Positions 57,755 through 64,000 of a DNA stretch of 64,000 bases are shown piece by piece (position 1 is the first letter of the stretch; the number at the start of each line of letters is the position of its first letter). The notes under the pieces were generated by a model. That model was not told where the DNA came from. It worked only from the letters and a program-made list of their open reading frames with translations, and did not search any database. The DNA is from Aegilops tauschii subsp. strangulata (lineage: Eukaryota > Streptophyta > Magnoliopsida > Poales > Poaceae). Both the position numbers and the translations under genes were made by a program. The stretch lies in assembly GCF_002575655.3 (NCBI RefSeq), contig NC_053036.3:163532627-163596626 (forward strand), in the 5' to 3' direction.

Positions 57755-57953
57755 TAGACCACCATATCAGTAGTAGTTTTTCCCCCATTTAATAGTATAG
57801 TTCATGCACTTTGTAACGCTAGTTAGATCGATTGTTTTGCCTTGTTTGGATTGATTGAGTGATATTGATTGAATTGTCTCATGAGCATATGGGTAGTGTT
57901 TTCTCTCTAGACCTCATTCTATTCTTAACTCTCATCTTTTCTAAACCTATCAG

Positions 57954-58382
57954 ATGCCTCCGAGACGCGACACCGGATTTGTTTTCCCGCCAGAGATCAC
58001 CCAGTTGATTCAGCAACAGAATGCCCTGATGCAAGTGTTAGTTCAGAACCAAGGCAACAACAACAACAACCCACCGCCAGCACCACCTGTTGATCACTTA
58101 GCCCGTTTCTTAAGGCTAAACCCGCCAGTGTTTTCCAGTAGCACCGAGCCGATTGTTGCAGATGATTGGCTCCGCAAAGTTGGTAATGAGGTCTGGTCTG
58201 GTGCATCGCATTCATACATATCAAGGGGATTCGTAAACAAGTTTAAGATGTCCACCCAAGTTCTCAAAAGCCCCATGTTAGTAAACTCGCCAGGAGCAGA
58301 GTATATGGCCACCCAAGGATGTTTTCAGATACCGTTGGCCATTGGTAGGCATGTTTTCCCCTCAGACCTCATTGTTTTGTAA
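57954..58382 (+). pseudogene. gag-protease remnant with large internal deletion
   Basis: ATG at 57954 (MPPRRDTGFVFPPEITQLIQ) begins a typical chromovirus Gag N-terminus up to PIVADDWLRKV (about 58180). It then jumps directly to the protease (SGASHSYISRGFVNKF), so the Gag core, zinc knuckle and the first active-site residues are gone. The frame is kept across the deletion but stops at TAA 58380-58382, where relatives continue into the [10 protein letters not shown] block. The element therefore cannot form its own particles. Confidence 0.82.
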
Positions 58383-61300
58383 TCGCAAGGTTTGGATGTG
58401 ATCTTGGGAATGGATTGGCTATCGTTGTATGGAGGAAACATCGATTGTGCCAGCAAGACGATTTTGCTTACCATCCCGGAAGGAAAAAGGATCAAGTATG
58501 TATCCCGGCATATGCCGAAGAGGACTCAAGTGAATTCCTTATCAGGAGTTGTACAGGAGGAAGTACCAGTGGTGAAGGATTATCCGGATGTATTTCCAGA
58601 AGAGTTGCCAGGCATGCCACCAGATAGAGACATTGAGTTCTTGATTGAACTTTTGCCAGGCACAGGGCCAATATCTAAGAGACCGTACAGGATGCCCGCA
58701 AAGGATTTGGAGGAAATTAAGAAGCAGATCAAGGAGTTACTGGATAAAGGCTATATTCGCCCAAGTTCGTCACCTTGGGGATCACCAGTACTTCTAGTGG
58801 AGAAAAAAGATGGATCACTAAGGATGGTTGTTGATTACCGAGGATTGAATGAAGTAACCATCAAAAACAAGTACCCACTGCCGATGATCAATGATTTGTT
58901 TGACCGCTTGCAAGGAGCTAAAGTATTTTCCAAGATCGATCTACGATCAGGATACCATCATTTAAAGATTCGAGAGCAGGATATACCCAAGACAGCTTTT
59001 ACCACCAGATATGGATTGTATGAGTATACCGTTATGTCATTTGGACTGACTAACGCACCGGCCTATTTCATGAACCTGATGAACAAAGTGTTTATGGAGT
59101 TTTTGGATAAGTTCGTCGTGGTGTTCATTGATGATATTTTAATCTTTTCCAAGGATGAAGAAGAGCATGAGGAGCATTTACGATTGGTACTTGAGAAGCT
59201 CAGAGAACATCAGTTATATGCCAAGTTCAGCAAATGTGAGTTTTGGCTGAAGGAAGTTGGATTCCTTGGACATGTTATTTCTGGAGAAGGAATAGCAGTA
59301 GACCCTGCCAAGGTTGACACAGTGACAAGTTGGGAATCACCCATGACAGTTGGAGAAATCCGGAGTTTTCTTGGACTTGCAGGATACTACCGGAGATTTA
59401 TCGAGAATTTCTCAAGGATTGCTAAGCCCATGACCGAGCTATTGAAGAAGGACACCAAATTCAAATGGACTGAGGAATGTGAAGCTAGTTTCCAAGAGTT
59501 GAAGAAACGATTGGTTACATCACCAGTGTTGATTCTGCTAGATCAACGCAAGGATTATGAAGTTTATTGCGACGCTTCTCGTCGAGGACTTGGAGCAGTG
59601 CTTATGCAGGAAGGAAGAGTTGTGTCGTATGCTTCACGACAACTTAAACCCCATGAGAAGAATTATGCTACGCATGATTTGGAATTAGTAGCCGTGGTGC
59701 ATGCATTGAAAACATGGAGACATTTTCTCATTGGAAACCATTGTGAGGTGTACACGGATCACAAGAGTTTGAAGTACATTTTCACGCAGAAGGAGTTAAA
59801 CCTCAGACAGAGGAGATGGTTGGAGCTCATTAAAGATTATGATATGAGATTGCATTATCACCCTAGAAAGGCTAATGTAGTAGCAGACGCGTTGAGCCGC
59901 AAGAGTCATGTCAACACCCTCATGACAGGAGAGTTACCTCAGGAGTTAGCCGAGGACCTTCGCGAGCTATGTTTGGAGATAGTCCCTAGAGGCTATTTAG
60001 CGACATTGGAGATTCAGTCTACCTTGATGGAAAGGATCAGAGAAGCTCAAAAGACAGACAAGGAGATTGAAGAGATAAAGGAGAAGATGAGCAAAGGAAA
60101 AGCCAAGGGATTTCATGAGGATGAGCACGATACCTTATGGTTCGAGGACCGCGTATATGTGCCAAATGATCCGGAGATCAGGAAGTTGATTTTGCAAGAA
60201 GCCCATGATTCACCGTACTCGATTCACCCAGGGAATACCAAGATGTATTTGGATTTGAAGAATATTTTCTGGTGGACCGGAATGAAGAAGGATATTGCGG
60301 AGTATGTAGCAGTTTGTGATGTATGTCAGAGAGTGAAGGCAGAGCATCAGAAGCCAGCAGGATTGCTACAACCATTGCCAATACCCGAATGGAAGTGGGA
60401 TAAAATAGGCATGGATTTTATCACGGGATTACCCAGGACTCGTTCAGGCTATGACTCGATATGGGTTGTAGTCGACCGTTTGACGAAAGTGGCTCATTTC
60501 ATTCCAGTGAAGACCACTTACACCAGTGCTAAGTTGGCAAAGATATACATGACCAGGATAGTATGTTTGCATGGAGTTCCGAGGACCATTGTATCAGACA
60601 GAGGAACCCAATTTACCTCGAAGTTTTGGAAGCAGTTACATGAAACATTGGGAACCAGGCTGGAATTTAGTACAGCATTTCACCCACAGACAGATGGACA
60701 GACCGAGAGAGTCAACCAGATTTTGGAGGACATGTTGAGAGCATGTGCACTAGATTATGGATCTAGTTGGGACGACAATTTGCCATATGCGGAGTTTTCG
60801 TATAACAACAGTTATCAAACCAGTTTGAAGATGGCCCCTTTCGAAGCTTTGTACGGAAGGAGGTGTAGAACACCGTTGTTATGGGACGAAGTTGGAGACC
60901 GTCAGTTGTTTGGACCAGATTTGATTAAGGAGTCTGAACAGAAAGTGAGGTTGATTCGCGATAGGCTCAATGTAGCCCAGTCCAGGCAGAAGAGTTATGC
61001 TGATTCTAAACGAAAGGAGACAATTCACGAAGTCGGAGACAGAGTGTATCTTCGAGTATCACCACTTCGAGGAGTGAAGCGCTTTGGAGTTAAAGGAAAG
61101 TTAGCGCCCCGTTTTATCGGACCATACAGAGTATTGGAACGTATGGGAGAAGTTGCTTACAAGCTGGAATTGCCCGAAGGATTGTCTGGAGTTCATGATG
61201 TATTTCACGTTTCGCAGTTGAAGAAGTGCCACGCAGAAATGGCTGAGATACCGCCGAGAGATACTGTGCCACTGGAAGTGATTCAGTTGGAAAGTGATTT

Positions 61301-61481
61301 GACCTATGAGGAGAAGCCAGTTAAGATTCTCGAATATGCCAGCCGAGTTACTCGCAGCAAGGTTATCAAGTTTTGCAAAGTTCAGTGGAGTCACCACACA
61401 GAGGATGAAGCCACTTGGGAGCGAGAGGAAGATCTACGGAAAAACCACTCCCACCTGTTTTCTAGCCAACCCGAATCTTGA
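58383..61481 (+). CDS. chromovirus pol: protease end, RT, RNase H, integrase, chromodomain
   Basis: Open frame without stops directly after the TAA at 58382. Residues are numbered from the leucine codon at 58392 (1029 to the stop). Order: protease end [12 protein letters not shown] with [20 protein letters not shown] and catalytic FIDD (245-248); RNase H with [13 protein letters not shown] (Asp394), YTDHKSL and VADALSR; integrase zinc motif with His605 and Cys642/Cys645; catalytic Asp675, Asp736 and Glu772 (D-35-E spacing); [16 protein letters not shown] motif [14 protein letters not shown]-terminal chromodomain-like block [20 protein letters not shown] with VQW and [11 protein letters not shown]-RNase H-integrase order plus chromodomain mark a chromovirus. 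All catalytic residues are present. It lacks its own start codon and, with gag deleted, would need help in trans. Confidence 0.92.
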   Translation, partial: SQGLDVILGMDWLSLYGGNIDCASKTILLTIPEGKRIKYVSRHMPKRTQVNSLSGVVQEEVPVVKDYPDVFPEELPGMPPDRDIEFLIELLPGTGPISKRPYRMPAKDLEEIKKQIKELLDKGYIRPSSSPWGSPVLLVEKKDGSLRMVVDYRGLNEVTIKNKYPLPMINDLFDRLQGAKVFSKIDLRSGYHHLKIREQDIPKTAFTTRYGLYEYTVMSFGLTNAPAYFMNLMNKVFMEFLDKFVVVFIDDILIFSKDEEEHEEHLRLVLEKLREHQLYAKFSKCEFWLKEVGFLGHVISGEGIAVDPAKVDTVTSWESPMTVGEIRSFLGLAGYYRRFIENFSRIAKPMTELLKKDTKFKWTEECEASFQELKKRLVTSPVLILLDQRKDYEVYCDASRRGLGAVLMQEGRVVSYASRQLKPHEKNYATHDLELVAVVHALKTWRHFLIGNHCEVYTDHKSLKYIFTQKELNLRQRRWLELIKDYDMRLHYHPRKANVVADALSRKSHVNTLMTGELPQELAEDLRELCLEIVPRGYLATLEIQSTLMERIREAQKTDKEIEEIKEKMSKGKAKGFHEDEHDTLWFEDRVYVPNDPEIRKLILQEAHDSPYSIHPGNTKMYLDLKNIFWWTGMKKDIAEYVAVCDVCQRVKAEHQKPAGLLQPLPIPEWKWDKIGMDFITGLPRTRSGYDSIWVVVDRLTKVAHFIPVKTTYTSAKLAKIYMTRIVCLHGVPRTIVSDRGTQFTSKFWKQLHETLGTRLEFSTAFHPQTDGQTERVNQILEDMLRACALDYGSSWDDNLPYAEFSYNNSYQTSLKMAPFEALYGRRCRTPLLWDEVGDRQLFGPDLIKESEQKVRLIRDRLNVAQSRQKSYADSKRKETIHEVGDRVYLRVSPLRGVKRFGVKGKLAPRFIGPYRVLERMGEVAYKLELPEGLSGVHDVFHVSQLKKCHAEMAEIPPRDTVPLEVIQLESDLTYEEKPVKILEYASRVTRSKVIKFCKVQWSHHTEDEATWEREEDLRKNHSHLFSSQPES

Positions 61482-61496
61482 GGGCGAGATTCATCT

Positions 61497-61511
61497 TAAG
61501 GGGGGTAGGTT
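61497..61511 (+). promoter_or_regulatory. polypurine tract of the chromovirus
   Basis: TTAAGGGGGGTAGGTT just before the 3' LTR, the second-strand priming site. Confidence 0.8.
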
Positions 61512-64000
61512 TGTAACATCCCAAATTTTCAATTTGGAATGTTATACATAGATCATCATTTCATATCATGTTTTGTTGCATTTTGACAAATCCTCGATAA
61601 ATCCTAAGCAACTCAAGGACCCTCGGAGAGAGTTGGGGATTTTCTCGAATTTTCAAATTTGATTTTCCAACGAGGATTGTGGTTTTACTTATTTTTCTCT
61701 CCGGAAAAATATTTCATTTTAAATAAACGAGAGGAGAAAATATGACTTCTCCAAAACAATTGAAATACTGGAGGAAAAATGTTAAAATCATTTATTGGCA
61801 TTTATTTGGATTTTATTTGCAATTTTTATTGCATTAAAAATATTGCATGTTTCCAAAATATTTATTTTGGTTTAAAAAAAATGTTCACCCTATTCTAGAT
61901 TTTCTAACTAGACAGGGAAAATTTATTTCATATTTTTCTGATTTTTATTTATTTTTCTACGTATTATTTTCCGCGGTATGTTTTTTTTATTTTAAAAAAG
62001 ATCCGCCCGCGCGCCGACTGGGCCAAAGGCCCAGCCGACGGCCCGCCTCGCGCCTCTCCTGTTCCCGCACGGGAGCTCGCCGCCGGAGTCCGTCCCGGGC
62101 ACGGGAGCCGCCGCCGCCTCGGGTGCCCCCTTCCCCAAGCCGCCGCACCCCCTCCTTAAATACCGCCCCCTCTCTCTTTCTCTCACCACCGCCGCCGCCG
62201 GAGCCCCTCATCGCCGCCGCCGCAACACGCCCGCCACCGCCGCCATTTGCCCCGCCGCCGCCGCCAGGAGCCGCCGGAGCCGCCGCCCTCGCACCCCCCC
62301 GAGCCCCGCACCCCGCGCCCCCGAGCCCCGCCACCGGAGCCCCTCGCCGGAGCCCGCCGTCGAGGTACTGCCGCCGCCCGTTCCCGTCGTTGCCGGTTTT
62401 CTGTAAAAAAAACCTTTGTTTAAAAAAAACCCTAGATCGGTTTTTTTTCCAGTTTTATTATTTTACGAGCGTTCACCGAACCGTTCGTTTTAACGAACGC
62501 GTTCGTCGGTTTTTCTCTGTTAACGAACGTCCGTTCTTTAACCGTTCGTCCGTTTTTCTTTTTTGTCGGATTTTCTCGTTATTTTCTCAGATTCGATTTC
62601 TGATCGAATCTTCGATCCTGTTTAACTTCTCGCTCGTTTATCGAAATCAGGCGATTCAAGCGCCTAGAGTTTCGTCTCGAAATTCTCTTTCCGTTTAACC
62701 TACTCAAACAAGTTTTTGCTATAGTAAAATTTGACCTAGATCCAGATTAGCAAACGAAGTTTCTTTCTTTCGCCGTTTGACTTTAGTTGCTTCTTCCGAG
62801 TTGATTCTTTTTGCAAACCGGAGTTTTTAAGTTGAACTTTCTGGTTGGATCTTTCATTCGAGTTTTACCTGTGCATTAGATGAGTACTGATTGTATGCTT
62901 GTTTGTTTGCGATAGAGTACCCGGAGTGTGCCGCTTGTTACTTCGACTCGCTAGGTTTTGCGGATCATCAGCAAGGCAAGTAACACTTTGATCATACCCC
63001 ATTCATACCCAGTTTTTATTGCATTAGATCTATTCCTCAAACACATTGCATAATTAGGATCTAATTAAACTGTGGGTATTGGGAAGTAGTTGAGGTAGTA
63101 CCTATCACCTGTTTTACATTATCAAACCCTTGGGAGTTACTTCTACGTTGCTATTATATTGCCATGCTATGCTCGTAGACGTGGATTGGGTTTGAGAGAT
63201 ATTCATGACAGATGTGAGATTGTTAATAATGGTTCAACTTAAGGTGGCAACTAAAACTCACATCTGGGTGGATTGAGGCACCTGGAGAACCCAGTGTTGT
63301 CTGTATGTATAAGGTCCGCCACCCAGGCTCAAAGGGATCATAAGATTATTCATGCTAGAAACTTCCGTGTGCAGCCACAAGCTATTATGGGCTCTAGCAT
63401 AGCTGAGTAGGTTACAGGATCTCTTGAAGAGGTGGACTAGCAGATGTAGGGGAAAGTAGGTGTACCGGTCCATCCAGAGTAAAGAGTGATTGTTTCTAAA
63501 AGACTGTGTCTCGGTCATCCGTTTCTCAAACATCATGCAGTGCGAGAATCAAGCGGAGGCGATCGAGTCTTGTGGGGAAAAGTGCGCAAACCTCTGCAGA
63601 GTGTACAAACTGATCATGATTAGCCGTGTCCCCGATTATGGACAACTTGAGTATCTAGTACCTGGATTATCATTTGAATCTCATCACCGTGATACTTATA
63701 ATTAATTTTGTTGGGGTAATGATGATACTTAATTGGGATTGAGTTGGAGGTACCTTCTCAATGTTTCAACCACCATGATAGTTAAATAAAATTTATTCCT
63801 TTTGAAGTAGGATAAAATTGGCTTTTCGCAAAACTGTAACCATAGAGCTTTCCACCAGCCATAAATGCATATAGTATAGCATTATTATTGTTCATTGCTC
63901 TCTATGTGTTACATTGCCAGCATATTCTATGTGCTGACCCATTTTCGGGCTGCAACGTTTCATGTTGCAGACTTTTCAGACGACGAGTAAGGTGCCTTAG
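61512..64000 (+). repeat. 3' LTR of the chromovirus, cut by window end
   Basis: Starts TGTAACATCCCAAATTTTC and matches 54178-56657 with scattered single-base differences and small length changes in poly-T and CCG tracts. About 254 bases are missing at the right edge. The acidic segment 1 and its AG|GCAAGT donor-like site recur unchanged, and segment 2 with its TAA lies just before the edge. Confidence 0.92.

Larger units (their letters stand above)
54178..64000 (+). mobile_element. chromovirus (Tekay-like Gypsy) with 2.7-kb LTRs, nearly complete
   Basis: The 5' LTR, primer-binding site, extra sense ORF, gag remnant, intact pol, purine tract and all but about 254 bases of the 3' LTR lie in the window. 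In the first roughly 580 bases the two LTRs differ by about six substitutions plus a poly-T length change, so insertion looks recent. It interrupts the Tat RT/RNase H frame. The right-hand target duplication is just outside. Confidence 0.92.

Overview
The window looks like a stretch of a large grass genome of the wheat/barley tribe (Triticeae). Recognisable Angela/BARE-type and Maximus-type Copia LTRs, WHAM/Sabrina-like and very long-LTR Gypsy elements are stacked inside one another with 5-bp target-site duplications, and Stowaway and Harbinger DNA transposons sit around a single host gene. Family names rest on remembered LTR termini and protein motifs, not on a search.

Layout. 1-7312: minus-strand chromovirus-like Gypsy (element A), broken gag-pol plus a 4.2-kb LTR. 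7313-10922: 3' end of a Tat-like Gypsy (element B) with an antisense additional ORF. 10923-13514: two truncated minus-strand Angela-type LTRs (C, D). 13515 to about 15325: a dead PIF/Harbinger nuclease gene split by a 0.5-kb solo LTR. 15863-25425: the only convincing host gene, a two-exon GPI-anchored phytocyanin of stellacyanin type, whose 9-kb intron carries an antisense Copia element (17321-22283) inside a Stowaway MITE. 25885-27353: nested TIR elements with a broken AP2-like ORF. 27354-28385: probable CACTA end. 28386-29870: LINE remnant. 29871-38409: Maximus-type Copia, its 5' LTR split by a 3.8-kb solo LTR (30976-34783). 38410-38970: WHAM-like LTR piece. 39604-41590: an antisense multi-exon gene with its own TATA and poly(A) signal, lying just 5' of a 2.7-kb LTR (about 41680-44432) that contains a dimeric tandem repeat. 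44435-54177: decayed Tat-type gag-pol holding a perfect Angela solo LTR (47976-49684). 54178-64000: a young chromovirus with 2.7-kb LTRs, an intact extra ORF and intact pol, but deleted gag.

How the parts work together. Apart from the phytocyanin gene everything is selfish DNA. The nesting gives relative ages: in the left stack A is younger than B, B than C, C than D, and D than the Harbinger; the solo LTR at 30976 is younger than Maximus; the right-hand chromovirus is younger than the Tat element.

Most notable: three divergent long LTRs (element A, the solo LTR, the right-hand chromovirus) each contain two short acidic open exon-like segments. They can be joined in frame, in the same phase, through a GC-AG type intron with an AG|GCAAG donor. 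I know of no description of this. Other notable points are the two antisense genes placed next to LTRs, the dimeric hairpin repeat in a transcribed LTR region, and a foreign RT patch copied in front of a real RT domain.
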